From the IMG/VR virus record IMGVR_UViG_3300025120_000337, positions 1 to 29,910 of that record: a stretch of 29,910 bases of DNA. The stretch is one strand, 5' to 3'. Source of the DNA: a virus. The position numbers were made by a program, and so were the translations under genes. This document shows positions 1 through 11,800 of this stretch, one piece after another (within the stretch, counting starts at the first letter, position 1; each line of letters begins with the position of its first letter). The notes below the pieces were generated by a model. That model was given only the letters and a program-made list of their open reading frames with translations, did no database searches and had not been told where the DNA came from.

Positions 1-84
1 CAGTTAGACGTAACTAATAGCGTAAACACTGGATTTGAAATTAATGATATTCAGATAGTTTATAGGACAAAGGTAAACAATTAA
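1..84 (+). CDS. C-terminal end of an upstream phage tail/structural protein (partial)
   Basis: Frame 1 is open from the window edge to TAA at 82-84 and encodes 27 residues ending GFEINDIQIVYRTKVNN. The GF-x-IND-x-x-x-x-YR pattern looks like the last beta-strands of a tail or stabilisation protein from podovirus-like phages, and the downstream virion genes fit that. The stop overlaps the next start (TAATG), so the gene belongs to the same rightward operon. The 5' part lies outside the window, so the product cannot be named more exactly. Confidence 0.65.
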   Translation, partial: QLDVTNSVNTGFEINDIQIVYRTKVNN

Positions 85-320
85 TGTATAAAAGAAAAAA
101 AAGTTTATTAGGTTCTATAAATTCTATAATAGATCCCAGAAAAAAAATAGAAGAAATAAAGCAACAATATGAAACACCTATCAAAACATCTGAGCCTATA
201 CCTACTAATGATAAAGGTACTGACGGTGATAGAAAGATAGTAAAAGAATCTGATGGAGAATATTTATATATAAAAAGTAGTGGAAGATGGATGAAGCTAC
301 AACTACAGGAGGTAGAATAA
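84..320 (+). CDS. Small phage structural-type protein, 78 aa, unknown function
   Basis: The 78-residue product has a basic N-terminus, a predicted helix (about residues 10-30) and a C-terminal part with the pattern GTDGDRKIV...GEYLYIKSSGRW. That pattern resembles short beta-rich modules seen in phage tail and fibre-associated proteins (G-D ... LY-x-K ... W). It starts in a TAATG overlap with the upstream tail gene and ends in a TAATG overlap with the next gene, so it is translationally coupled on both sides. I do not recognise a specific family. A virion-associated role is inferred from position only. Confidence 0.6.
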   Translation: MYKRKKSLLGSINSIIDPRKKIEEIKQQYETPIKTSEPIPTNDKGTDGDRKIVKESDGEYLYIKSSGRWMKLQLQEVE

Positions 321-853
321 TGGCTACGGAAGCACAGAATATTATGCAAGCCTTTTATGCGTCTAATAAAAGAGCTGAAGTAAAAGAAGAAGAAAGAGAG
401 TTTAAGAAGGGATCGCTTGGATATATGGGTGGATTACCAGGGGCTTTATACGATATAGCTGGAGGTATGGAAGCTATTAATATGTTTAGTGAATTAAAAG
501 AAGGTATTACAGAATTGTTTGATAGAAGAAGTCTTGGGGAAAAAATAGCAGATGAAACTATACTAGCAAATAATGCAGTATCTGAAGCTAAAACTATTTT
601 AAAAGCAGCTGGTTATGATTACGATGCTGATAGTTCTGTTGCTGATATTTCTAGTGCCATGTTTAAAGATATGGGTTTTATAACTACTAATTTATTTGGT
701 GGAGAATTTACCAACAAATATAATAAACACGTAGCAGGTACATCATTAGTTAGTAAAACACCTCAAGGTAATACTATAAATTATACTGTAGCTACAAAGA
801 ATCAACCTAAACCTTGGAATATGGGTGGCGGTAAAATGAATTTGACTAGATAA
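320..853 (+). CDS. Hypothetical virion-module protein, 177 aa
   Basis: I chose ATG 320 because AGGAGG lies at 308-313 and the ATG overlaps the upstream TAA. An in-frame ATG at 287 is further upstream but lies inside the previous gene and lacks this signal. The product is helical, with a Gly-rich stretch (GYMGGLPGALYDIAGGMEA) at about residues 35-53. Its C-terminus is polar and Gly-rich (MGGGKMN). No enzymatic motif or clear membrane span is visible. It lies immediately before the lysozyme and overlaps it through TAATG. A tail-associated or internal virion role is possible, but nothing in the sequence proves it. Confidence 0.6.
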   Translation: MATEAQNIMQAFYASNKRAEVKEEEREFKKGSLGYMGGLPGALYDIAGGMEAINMFSELKEGITELFDRRSLGEKIADETILANNAVSEAKTILKAAGYDYDADSSVADISSAMFKDMGFITTNLFGGEFTNKYNKHVAGTSLVSKTPQGNTINYTVATKNQPKPWNMGGGKMNLTR

Positions 854-1371
854 TGTTAACAAAATTAATCATACCAAAAGATATTAGTTTTAGACAGAAA
901 CTTTACGACCATATTAAACTTCGTGAAGGTTATAAATCTGTAGTATATCTAGACACATTAGGTAAACCTACGGGTGGTATAGGACATTTATTATCTAAGG
1001 AAGAAAAAAGAATGTATCCTGTTGCTTGTCCTTTAAAAGAATCTGTTATTAAAGAATGGTACGATAGTGATATACAAAAATCATTAGATGCTTGTAACAA
1101 GCAATGTAAAGTATTAAATATATTTGATACCGATTTTAAGATTGCATTAACATCTGTAAACTTTCAATTAGGTACAAGATGGTATAAAAAATTTCCTGCA
1201 GCATGGCATGCTTTATGTCACGGAGAGTACGATAAAGCTATAAACGAAATCATGTATGCAAATAAGGAAGAAGAGAGGTACTCTCGTTGGTATAAACAAA
1301 CACCAGTGAGAGTAAAGGATTTTGTAGAAGCAATTAAAAATATTAAGGAGATTAATAATGGCTCAAGATAA
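853..1371 (+). CDS. Phage lysozyme, GH24 (T4 lysozyme-like endolysin)
   Basis: This 172-residue muramidase is predicted to hydrolyse the glycan beta-1,4 bonds of peptidoglycan, for host lysis or cell-wall penetration. The GH24 active-site pattern is intact: Glu25 (LREGYK), Asp34 (YLDTLG) and Thr40, followed by GGIGHLL. The E-9-D-6-T spacing is the same as Glu11/Asp20/Thr26 of T4 lysozyme. Residues 90-165 form the helical C-terminal lobe, including a TSVNFQLG stretch where the family usually has a similar helix motif. There is no signal peptide or SAR-like N-terminal span, so release would need a holin, which is not evident here. Its position among virion genes also allows a virion-associated role. 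Confidence 0.93.
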   Translation: MLTKLIIPKDISFRQKLYDHIKLREGYKSVVYLDTLGKPTGGIGHLLSKEEKRMYPVACPLKESVIKEWYDSDIQKSLDACNKQCKVLNIFDTDFKIALTSVNFQLGTRWYKKFPAAWHALCHGEYDKAINEIMYANKEEERYSRWYKQTPVRVKDFVEAIKNIKEINNGSR

Positions 1372-1735
1372 AAAGAAAAAAGGAACAGCAGAAGATTTAA
1401 TGTTACCAACTCCTGAAACTTCAGGTGATCCAATGTTGGCAGGAACAGGACAACCAGGTGAGTTAGCAAACACTCCTACGTCACCTAGTCAAGAGTTTTT
1501 AGATACAATGCGTTTAGAAGAAGCTGGTATTGAACAAGACCCAATGTTAAGAGGTACGGGACAACCAGGAGAATTATATGGTGCACCTGAAAAACCTAGT
1601 GATTCTTTTTTGGAAGCACAGGAAAAAGCTGCCAGACGTAAAGCTTCTATAGACGTTGGTAAAGATTTTAGTATATGGGATATAACAGAGGATTTAGAAT
1701 TAGATTTCAATCCGTTTAAAAGGGAGGAAGAGTAA
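1358..1735 (+). CDS. Small acidic/charged protein with a duplicated motif, 125 aa
   Basis: ATG 1358 follows GGAG (AAGGAGATTAATAATG) and overlaps the end of lysozyme by 14 nt. The protein is low in complexity and rich in charge, Pro and Gly, and probably mostly disordered. A 13-residue unit is duplicated: DPM-L-A-G-T-G-Q-P-G-E-L at about residues 24-36 and the same with A to R at about 61-73. Each copy is followed by a Pro/Ser-rich segment and an EFLDTMR- or SFLEAQE-type helix, so the whole ~37-residue block is repeated. The function is unknown. Its place just before internal-virion-like genes suggests a minor virion or assembly protein. Confidence 0.65.
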   Translation: MAQDKKKKGTAEDLMLPTPETSGDPMLAGTGQPGELANTPTSPSQEFLDTMRLEEAGIEQDPMLRGTGQPGELYGAPEKPSDSFLEAQEKAARRKASIDVGKDFSIWDITEDLELDFNPFKREEE

Positions 1736-2262
1736 TGCCAATACCAGTAGCATTAGCAACAGCATCTGCAGCTGTAGGAATAGCTCAAGGAGTAGCAGGT
1801 TTCTTTACTAGTTTTAGTGCAAGAAAAAGAAGAAAAGCTGAAGCTCAAAGAAGAAAAACAGCGGCAATTAAAAGTGAAAACTTATTATTAGGAACAGCTA
1901 AAAACGTAGAACAAGACATATCAAAACAAGGAGCGTTTTTAAATCAAGCTTACGGTATGCAACAGAAAGAAGGAAGGCAAGCTTTTGGTATACAAATGGA
2001 TCAGTCTATGTCAGCACAAGGACTTACTGGTTTAGCAGGTTCAGGTTCAGCAATACAAGCTACTGATTATTTACAGAATCAATATGCATCTAGTCAAGAA
2101 CAAAGTGCTTTACAATTTAATGAAAATAGATATCAGTTAGCACAACAAAGAGAATCTAGAATGAGAGATATACAAGGTAGTTTAATAGAGTTATCTTCTT
2201 ATAGTGGAAATAATTTAAATGTATTAAGTACATATGGAATAGGAGGTTCTAATGTCGTATAG
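1735..2262 (+). CDS. Internal virion (ejection)-like protein with N-terminal hydrophobic segment, 175 aa
   Basis: The N-terminus (residues 3-25) is an Ala/Val/Gly-rich hydrophobic helix able to cross a membrane. A very basic stretch follows (ARKRRKAEAQRRK, about 29-42), then a long Gln-rich amphipathic helical region with Gly-rich LAGSGSA in the middle. This is the layout of small ejection proteins such as T7 gp14, which form a channel in the cell envelope. The location, just ahead of another helical protein and a giant protein, matches the gp14-gp15-gp16 order of T7-like phages. The start overlaps the upstream stop (TAATG). The assignment rests on architecture and synteny, not on a recognised signature. 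Confidence 0.6.
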   Translation: MPIPVALATASAAVGIAQGVAGFFTSFSARKRRKAEAQRRKTAAIKSENLLLGTAKNVEQDISKQGAFLNQAYGMQQKEGRQAFGIQMDQSMSAQGLTGLAGSGSAIQATDYLQNQYASSQEQSALQFNENRYQLAQQRESRMRDIQGSLIELSSYSGNNLNVLSTYGIGGSNVV

Positions 2263-2875
2263 TAAAGATGTTTTAGATGGAATGAGAGCTGTAACACAAG
2301 CTGCAGCTGGATTAAAAGACGACTCAGTAGAAGAGTTAGTAGGAAATTTAGTATTACAATTTCAAAGTGCTAAGTTACAACAAGACGCTGCATTGTTTAA
2401 TGCTAAAGTAAATATTGCTACAGGTCTAGTAGAAAAAGGTATGCAAGGATATGAAGATGCAATGAGTAATATAAGTAGTTCTAATTTATCATCTGGTAGA
2501 TTAAAAAAATATGCAGCAGAAGGAACTCCAGGTTTTGGTTATAAACTTGCTAGAAGAAAAGTAAACAATGATGTAGAATCTTATTTAGATAACTTCGAAG
2601 CTAACTATACACAAAGTGAACAATATTATAAAAAACTTTCTACAGTTTCAGCATTGACTGGAGGAGAAAGTAATCCTATAGTTGCTGGTGCATTAGATGG
2701 TTTAAAAACTCAAAGAGAAAATTTAATAAAAGCAAAAGAACTTTATACTTCTCAAATTTTTGAAGCTAGAGGAGAAGGAGTTCTTACTAGCAAGGGAAGA
2801 TCAATGGGTATTACAGCTAGATTAAATGCAAACATAAGTTTATTAGATAGTATTATTGACCCTATAGAGGATTAA
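2252..2875 (+). CDS. Helical internal virion-like protein, 207 aa
   Basis: ATG 2252 is preceded by GGAGG (AGGAGGTTCTAATG) and overlaps the previous gene by 11 nt. The 207-residue product is almost entirely predicted helical, with no Cys and no enzymatic motif, and has coiled-coil-like stretches around residues 20-70 and 110-160. By position between a gp14-like protein and the giant protein it could correspond to a second ejection protein. The sequence shows no family signature that I recognise. It joins the giant gene by TAATG at 2873-2877. Confidence 0.6.
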   Translation: MSYSKDVLDGMRAVTQAAAGLKDDSVEELVGNLVLQFQSAKLQQDAALFNAKVNIATGLVEKGMQGYEDAMSNISSSNLSSGRLKKYAAEGTPGFGYKLARRKVNNDVESYLDNFEANYTQSEQYYKKLSTVSALTGGESNPIVAGALDGLKTQRENLIKAKELYTSQIFEARGEGVLTSKGRSMGITARLNANISLLDSIIDPIED

Positions 2876-5800
2876 TGGAATACAAAAACGGAAAGTTAAT
2901 ACAAGCAATAGATGCTTATAAGACTGGTGTATTAGACCAACAACAATATTACAATCAATTAGATTTAATATACAGAGCTAACCCTACTTCATTTACAGAA
3001 GAAGAAGTAGACTTTTTAGAAAAGCAATTTAAAAAAGTTGATTTACCTTTTAATAGGGATTTGGAAGCAGCTGACAGTAATTTAATATCTACTGTAAATC
3101 AATTTGTATCTGGTATGGTAGAAGGTTTTACTACATTAGGTTGGGCAGAAGACCCTGATACAACAGCAGAATCTATAGCAAATAAAGTAGGACACCTTAT
3201 TGGTTTTGCTCCTGATGTTGTAGCTAGTGTTTTATCTATGGGTCAATATGTACCTATAGCTACTGCTAAAGCTATAAGTCGTAAAGGTGCTGGTACAGTT
3301 ACCAAAGGTTTACAAGCAGCTGGTCAGAAAGCTCCACCTATGTTACGTAAAGAAATAGGTACGGACACATTTGTTTTACAATCAATACCTATGAAGGTAG
3401 CAGACGTTGTAATGGACAATGTAAAGGCTAGTTTAGGTAGGGCTAATGTAGATACTACAGGATTCTTAGCTAAAGGTATATTTAGAAATCCTAGATTTAG
3501 AGATATAGGAGAACAGTCTATGCATCTTGGTGTAGCTATGGCTGTTTCAAGTTGGAAAGATGGACCTAAAGCAATGGCAGACACTGCTGTTCATGGTGCT
3601 ATGGCGGGGGCTTTGTTTGGAACTATAGGTAACTATGTAAACGTTGCTCGTGTATTAGGTAATCCTAAGACTACTAAAGCTGGTCAACAAATAATTCGAG
3701 GGGTAGCACAGAAAGCTTACGATACAGACACACAGCTTACAGGTATTAACATGGCTATAAAAGGTACGTTAGGTGCTGGTTTCCAGGGTGGTATGGCTAC
3801 AGCACAAGGTTTACCTGTACCAGAACAAATATATGAATATCTATTAGGTGGATTTTTTGGAGCTACAGCTAGAGATAGAGGATTTGTAGACAGAACTAGA
3901 TACATAAATAAAAACACACAAAAATTTGGAGACCCTACAAAACCAGTAGAACAAGTATTAAAAGATTTAGCCCAAGATCCAGAGTTTGAAACTTTATCTA
4001 GTTACGATAAACAATATGTAAAGAATCATATAAACGTAGTACAGCAACAAATATTTAATAGATTAAATTCACTTGAAGGTGAAGCTATTACTATTATAAG
4101 ACAGATAGCTAAAGAAAATAAAATTGATTTACCTAATGCTTCTAAAGAACAATTCGAAGCTATTAAAAAAGAATATCAAGAAAGAAAAGTATCTGAAGTT
4201 TTTGACAACACTACCATAACAATGAAGGATGATGTTGTAGAATCTACTAGAGAGGTAGATAAAATTAGAAAAGAAATAATAAATGATTTAGGATTGGACA
4301 TTGATAGTTATATAAGAATACAAGACAATAAAGATTTGAATGAACCCTTAGCAATTAATAACGATGTTCGTGCAATGGCTGACATAATGCGTGGATATAA
4401 AATTGGTAGAAACACAAAAGATAACACTGGTGCTTTACTTGAGTTGTCTACATTAATAGAAAAATCTAATTATGATTTACCTACATTCCGTAAAGAATTT
4501 GTAAAGCGTTATAAAGATATATTAGATGATCCAATAAAAGTTATTAATGAAATGGACGTTAATAGATTAGGTTCTTATTTAAAGATTAGAAAAAATTTAC
4601 AAGATAGACCTGAGCTATTAGTAGACATGTCTTCTTCACAAGTAAAGGTAGTGGAAGCACCAAAGGTTAGTTTAGAAGGGTTACCTATCAATGCTAATAG
4701 ATCTGAAAATAAATACAACAATATTTTTAGAAACCCTGATGGAAAAAGAACTAGATTAATATTAAGAAAATCTTACGTGCTAGAGAAGTATCATACCTTT
4801 GGTATTAAAGGTGGTAAACAACAACCAGTATATAAGGTAGAGTCTCCTTTAGGTTTTGAAACAAAGCCTATGAGTAAAGCTGAGCAACAAAAAATTAAAA
4901 GAAAACAATTTGAAGACTATCTAACTAAGGAAGCTTTAACTACAATAAAAAAAGAATTATATAAAAAAGATGCATACATATTTAGTGGAGCAAAAGACTC
5001 TGGTATGGTATTGGTGCATGCCTTTCCTTTTAAAAATACTGATATAACTAGCTCACAACAACAACAAGTATTAAATACATTAGGATTATTTAAAGGACAA
5101 AAACTTTCCGAATCTCAATTAAAAGAATATACTTCTAATATATATTATTTATTAGCAGAGTCTGGTTATATTAATACTAATACTGTACCCACAGTTAATA
5201 CATTGGTTACTGGTATGAAGGATTATATTAACCAACCTTTATATGAAACAGTACAAAAGTTTAACAAGTATCAAAACTTATCACAGAGTCCTGATGTAAA
5301 ACTAGAAGCTGAAGACTATGTAAACCATTTACAAAACAATAAAAGACCAGAGTTAGTAACTGATGGTACTTTCAATTTTATAACAATGAAAGATTTACAA
5401 TCTAGTTTTACAGTAAAGGGAGAGCCTTCTGTTTCAGCTACTGATGCTGTAGTCTATGCAAGAAGCGATACTTTTAATACAATACAAACTAAAAATTATA
5501 GACAAGCAAAGAATGGATTCTTAAAACTTGTAGGATATAAAGCACCAGCTGAAGGTGTAGGTAATATATTATTAAAAACTGGTACATTTAAAGCTACTAA
5601 AGCTATGGATAAGTTTATGTTTGAAAATAACATACACTTTATAGCTTCTGAATCTGCAGCTAAAACACAAGTAGGATTAAAATTACATAACATAGCTTAC
5701 GATCTTATAAGTAAGACCTGGGGATTTGGTTCTTCAGATAAGGTTATACAAAAATTTAAAATGAAACCAGAAGAATTGTATTTGAATTATGGTGTTTACG

Positions 5801-8800
5801 AAAACGTTATGAAATTAAATAAACCAGCATTGATATCTAAACAAATGTTTGATAAGATAAATTACGAACAATTAGGAACTGATGGTCAAGCTTTTAAAGA
5901 TGCGTATAATAAAATGGTACAAGATTCTTTAGGAGGTAAAGAAGCAGATAATATACTATTCAAAGAAGCAATGACAAAAGATGATTCTAACTTTGACATA
6001 CGTGATTTAAATAGTGTAGATTTAACTTTAATTAATGAGGCTATATCTAACGAAGGACTAAGAACTAAGTTTGGTAAAACAGTTTTAAAGAAAATATTAG
6101 AAAGAGGACAAGAAGATTATCACACATTAATACAAGAGCAAGGAGATAGAATAGACGCTGAAAGATTTGGTATAGAAACTATGGATGTACCTGATGTATT
6201 AGCTAAGTTAGATTATGACATATCTGCTATAACATATCCACCTTTATTGTCTTGGATAAATAAAAGTTTATCTAACTACAGACAGATGAGACTTGTAAAA
6301 CCTACAGTTGAACATGGCTTTGATGCTAAACTAGGCCCAGCAGATTTAGAAGTTGCTAACAATCTAAGAGATAATGAAATAAAATTTGGCGAAACAATTA
6401 GACAGAAAACTATAAATGTAAAAGATGTTGGTGAAATGACAATGGAACAAGCTTGGAATACGTTTGAACCTATGAAAAAAAATCCAACACAACATCCTTT
6501 ATACAATAACTATAAAGAAGCATTGACTTTTTTAATTATGAGAAATCCTAATAGTGGTAATGGTGGTGTTCGTGTAGTTGAGTTTGTTGGTTTTAGTGGA
6601 CGTGACGGACAGCATGCTGTTACTACATCAAAGACAGATTATTATTTAGGTGGTGCAGATAAAGACGCTGATGCTGTAATAGTGTATCAAAATATGCCTG
6701 AAATATTTAAGAAAGTATTTAATAAATATGAAAGCGAACTGTTTATTGGTGGTGAGACTAGGTCATTTGAGCAACCAGAAGGTACCTGGAAGGACTCAAA
6801 ACTAGTTGAGCCTTATGATACCACCAATACAAAGAAAGTGTCCCTTAAAAACAAGAAAGCTTTAGAAGACTTAATAGAAACAGATACTCGTATAAGTGTA
6901 GCACGTAATGCAAAGATAGGTAAAGTTAACATAGATTATATTGTTTCAAGTTTTAATAAGATGCAAGTTGTTGCAGATATAATAGAACAAAACGGTGGAT
7001 CATTAGAAGGTACATATACTACCAAGGTTAAAACTAAAAATAAAAAAGGTAAAACAATATATAAGACTGTTACAAAAGATGTTACAATAGAATTAAAAGA
7101 CGCTGTTAAAAAATTACAATTAGATAATTACATTGGTGTCAATCTTATGGCAGACTCATCAAACTTTATTAAGATAGAAAAATATAATGTAATACAAGAT
7201 ACCTTTTGGAAAAAATACTTTAATGTAAAAGGTGCTAAAGTAGAACAATTTAGTGATGCATTTAAAAAAATAGATTCGTTAGCAACTATTAAAGATTTAC
7301 ATTCTTTAGTTTATTTAGGTAAAGGTCAAGCTAAGTATGACCTTGTAAATAAAATAGCTGATTCTTATTTAGAAATACATGGAGATGCTAATCATTTTTA
7401 TAGCAATCTAGCTTTAGGTATGAAAGAATTTCCTAATTTTACTATTAATCCTTTTAAGTATATGTTTGAAAAAGACTTCCAAGGATTTAATTCTATAGAA
7501 GTAGCAGAGCAATACACTTTATTATTAAGAGAAAAATTAATAAATAGTAAGATGTTAAAAAGATTTGGTATTGCTGACAATTATCGTAACGAACTAGAAG
7601 CTAGAGCTACTTTAAAAAACTATGTTAAGAACGATAACTTTGATGGCTTGTATCAAAAAATGATAGAGTATAACGGTGTTTATATTTCCTCACAAATTAG
7701 TGCACAACTTGCTAGAGATGTTGCAAGACTAACAGAAACAAGATATTCTAATGAAGCTATAGAGCCTGTGATACAAGACATGATAGACACAGCTTATAAA
7801 ATAAAAAGATTATACAATAGAGATGAAACTATATCTGTAACTGGTAAAGAAAAAAATGAAATGAGTGTAGCTGATATTAATAATTTTATAGCTACATATA
7901 AATTTAAATTAAAAACTAAATTCAAATCTGAACCTGACTTATATAAAAAATTAGAAGACGTGTTTGAGTCTTGGTTACAATCAACACCTATCATAGGTAA
8001 AGATCCAACTAAATTACAACAAAAAATTATCAATGATATTGAAAGTCAAAATGCAGAAATGGTAATAAAGGAACAGTCTAAAGGTTTCAATGTTAATAGC
8101 GGTGTATATCAAAAAGCTTTAGAGATAAAAAGTAAAGCTATAAATAGTATACAACCTTATACACCTTTTATGATTAAATCTGTAGCTATAAATCCAAAAA
8201 ATAGAGAGATGTTTTTTAAGAGAATGCAAACTGTGTTAAATCAAAACACGAGAATTATTGCAGATAGATTGTTAGGTGATAGAGATATAGAGTTAGACAA
8301 GTTTATAAACGATCATATGATTGGCGACGATAGAACTTTTAATATAAAAACAATTAGAAATGCAGTAGAGAACGATAGTTTAACTAAGGATGTTATGACT
8401 GTAGAAGGTGACAATGTTGTATATAATTACAGAGGATTAGATAAAGCAAAAAAGAATAAGACAATACCTAAGGATACTCCTAGTACTTTAGATAGAGTAT
8501 TGAATGCAGAAGAACTTGTTGGAAAACTTTTACCTCAATTTGATTATCTATCTAATCAACAAAACACTAGAAACAAAGTTATAACTACTGAAGCACAAAA
8601 AGAATTAAAAAGATTAAGAGAAATTATAACCAAGTCTCCAGATTCTATTAATAGATTTGAAGAGTTGTTTATTGATATGACTTATAGATTAGAAGGAGTA
8701 GGTAGAAGACTAGATACTTTAACTGTTCAAGATTTAAAATCGTTTAATAGTGGATTAGAAATACTATATAGTCCTAAATCAGCTAAAGAAAAATTAAATG

Positions 8801-11800
8801 AATTTGAACGTGGCCCTGACTGGAAAGACAATACATTTAATTATCAAGTTGTAGGTAAGGAGCTGGCAAGAACAGAACAGTTAACAGAAGAATTTACTAG
8901 ACCAGTGTTAGATAAGTTTGGTAAGATGAAAGTTATGCGTATAGAAGTTCCTACATCTACATTAGAACTAGGAAGACAGACTATAGATAGGTTTGATACT
9001 TTTCAAAAGGTAATGAATCCTGCTATGCAAAATAAAATAGATGGTACTTTTGAATACCTAGATGCTAATAGTGCAACTTTAATAAAATATAGAGACTTAT
9101 TATTTGAAGCTGCTGTAAACAAATTAGAGTGGAACGACGGTAAATATCCTACTGGATCTTATGATAAGGTTGAAAAAACATATATAAAAGATTCATGGAA
9201 GGATTCTGAAAGAGCTATAAAAGAATTAACTTCAGCTGGAGAAACACTACCATTGTCAACTAAGACAGGTGAAGGTATTAAAAGAAGAGTAAAACCTATG
9301 GAGTTTGTTGATAAGATAGTTAAAGATATAGAAACTCTAACAAAAGATATAGATAAAAACTTTATAAAGTCTAGACATAAACAACTAGCACAAACTTTAG
9401 TGGTTAACTATAAACTACCTGGATTATTTATAAGAAAAGATGGAGATGTTGTAGGGAAGTGGAAGCTTTCAAGAACAAAAGATATTTCTACTAAAAATTT
9501 AGAACAGTTATTTTTACAAGACTCTGGTATTATTGATACAAATAAAATATCAATACTATATAAAGATATGTCTAATAGAAATATTGCTGAACGAGAATAC
9601 ATTGCTAAGTATTTACCTTCTATAAATGATTATAGGTTCTTTAAATACCATTTACAAGTTAAGGATAGAGTACAATTCTTATTACCTAAAATAGATTTGA
9701 ATAAAAAATTAAATCCAACTCAAAAAAAATTAGTACAACAAGCTGTGTTGAAAGAAATATATGGAAAGACTGGCAAGAAAACTGATTACTTTGCTAAGTA
9801 TCAAGTAGGTGACATAATGCAAGGTTACTTTCCTAGGAATGGACACGGTTCTTACAAAGCACAAAGACCTGAATTAGAAAAGTGGCAAGCTAAAAAAATA
9901 GAAAACGATTTACAAGCTGCAAAAGATGATCCAAAAAGATTACCATTTGAATTACAAGTAGCTCTTAAATTTAAAAGAATTAATATGGCTACAGCATTAT
10001 CTACATACAGAGAACATTTAAATACTTTATTCAAAAGAAGAGAGAACAGTTCCTTAACTGCTGGTCAAGCAGAAGCAGAAAGACAAATGATAGATATTAT
10101 GTCAAGACCTAATGTAGATGGTTTTATTGGAGACTATGCTACTGGTTCTACTAAAAGTAGAGGTGAAGAGTTTATGCCTTTATATAAAAAAGATTTAGAT
10201 GCGTTAAGATATTATGCTAATGGATTATTTAAAATGTACTTTACAAATTTAGCTGGATTACGTAGTGAAATATTATTAAAAGATTTTGATTACTCAAATA
10301 AGGGTAAAGAGTATGCAAGAGACTGGTCTAATTATATGCGTAATGCTTTTACTAATATGATGGGACTAAGTACTTATAGAGCATACAACATACATGGTAT
10401 AAAAAAAGCAGATCAACCTTTGTTTAAAGAATATATTGACAAGGGACTAGACATAAGTGCTATGAAGACTAAAGGTTCTTATCAAAGAGATTTAATTAGA
10501 GACTTTGATATAGCTATTGACGTTAAACCTAATGAACAACTTTTAATACTTAGTAAAAATAGAGGTAATATAAAGTTAGCTGAAAAAGCTATACAAGATT
10601 TAAAAATGAAACGTGCTTTAGATCTTGTAGAACAGGTAAACACTACAGGTAAGTATGGTTCTTTATATCATTACACAAGTGATGAAGTAGCAGTTGGTTT
10701 GTTTAGTAAGATGAATACTTTATTTGGTGGTAAATTGTTTGGAAGATTGCCAGAGAACAGGCGAGATAGACAGTTTGAAATTATGTCACGCATAAGACAC
10801 CTAAGTGATTTAGAAGGTAAGTTTGAATTGTTATCATTATTATCACACCCTAAGACAGCTATAACTAATCTGTATGGTGGTATGCAAAACACTATATCTG
10901 ATACTGGATGGTCTTCTTTTAGAAAAGCTAATGATCCAGCGTGGATGATAAAAAATATATTTGATAATGGTAGAGCTGAGTTTAGTTTTGTTAATGAAGC
11001 AACTGGTAAAGTAGAAGTTAAAAAAATTAATAGTAAAGAACGTATATATGAATGGTTAGAATCTTTAGGTGTATACGATCAAATGTTTTTAGATTTAATC
11101 TCTTTAGATAAGAACTTTGGTAAACAAGGTATAAGAAAATTTGTAGAAGAAGCTACAAGAAGAATGAATAGATCTTATGCTAGAGGAGAGATAACTACTA
11201 AAGAAATGCATACTAAAACAGAGCAAAGAACTTTGACTGAAGTTGCAAGAGATTTAAAAATAGATATACCTATAACAGAGTTTGGTGCATTGCCTATGAA
11301 GTGGTCTGAACGTAAGCTACGTGGTACTGCATTCTTAGCTAATTATATTAACATGCATCAAAATGTTTTGGGTCCTAAGATATCTGATGGAATACCATTT
11401 AATAGTACTGTACTAACTGACTTTGCTATGAAAGGTGTAACAGCATCACAGTTTATGTATCAAGCTACATTTAGACCTAACTTTGCTAACACATCATTAG
11501 GACGTGTGCTTACAAGATTCCAACCTTATGCATGGAATAGTATTGGTAGACGTATGAGACTGTTTAAAGATGCACAACAAGCACAATGGAATGCAGATGT
11601 TCAAGCATCTAAAAAGTTTCAAAGACAATTTACATTTGATGTAATGGCATTAGCTATGGCAAATATATTTGTAGCTAGTATATTTGAATACGCTTTATCA
11701 CCACCTATGAATTGGTTGCAAGATACAAGTGGATTATTATTTGGTGATGCTAAGGAACGTGAACGTGCTTTCTTTAGTTCTTACCCTCACCCTGTGTTAG

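Noticed and set aside
287-319. Upstream in-frame start for the 177-aa protein
   Set aside because: ATG 287 lies within the previous gene and lacks AGGAGG; ATG 320 has both the ribosome site and a TAATG junction.
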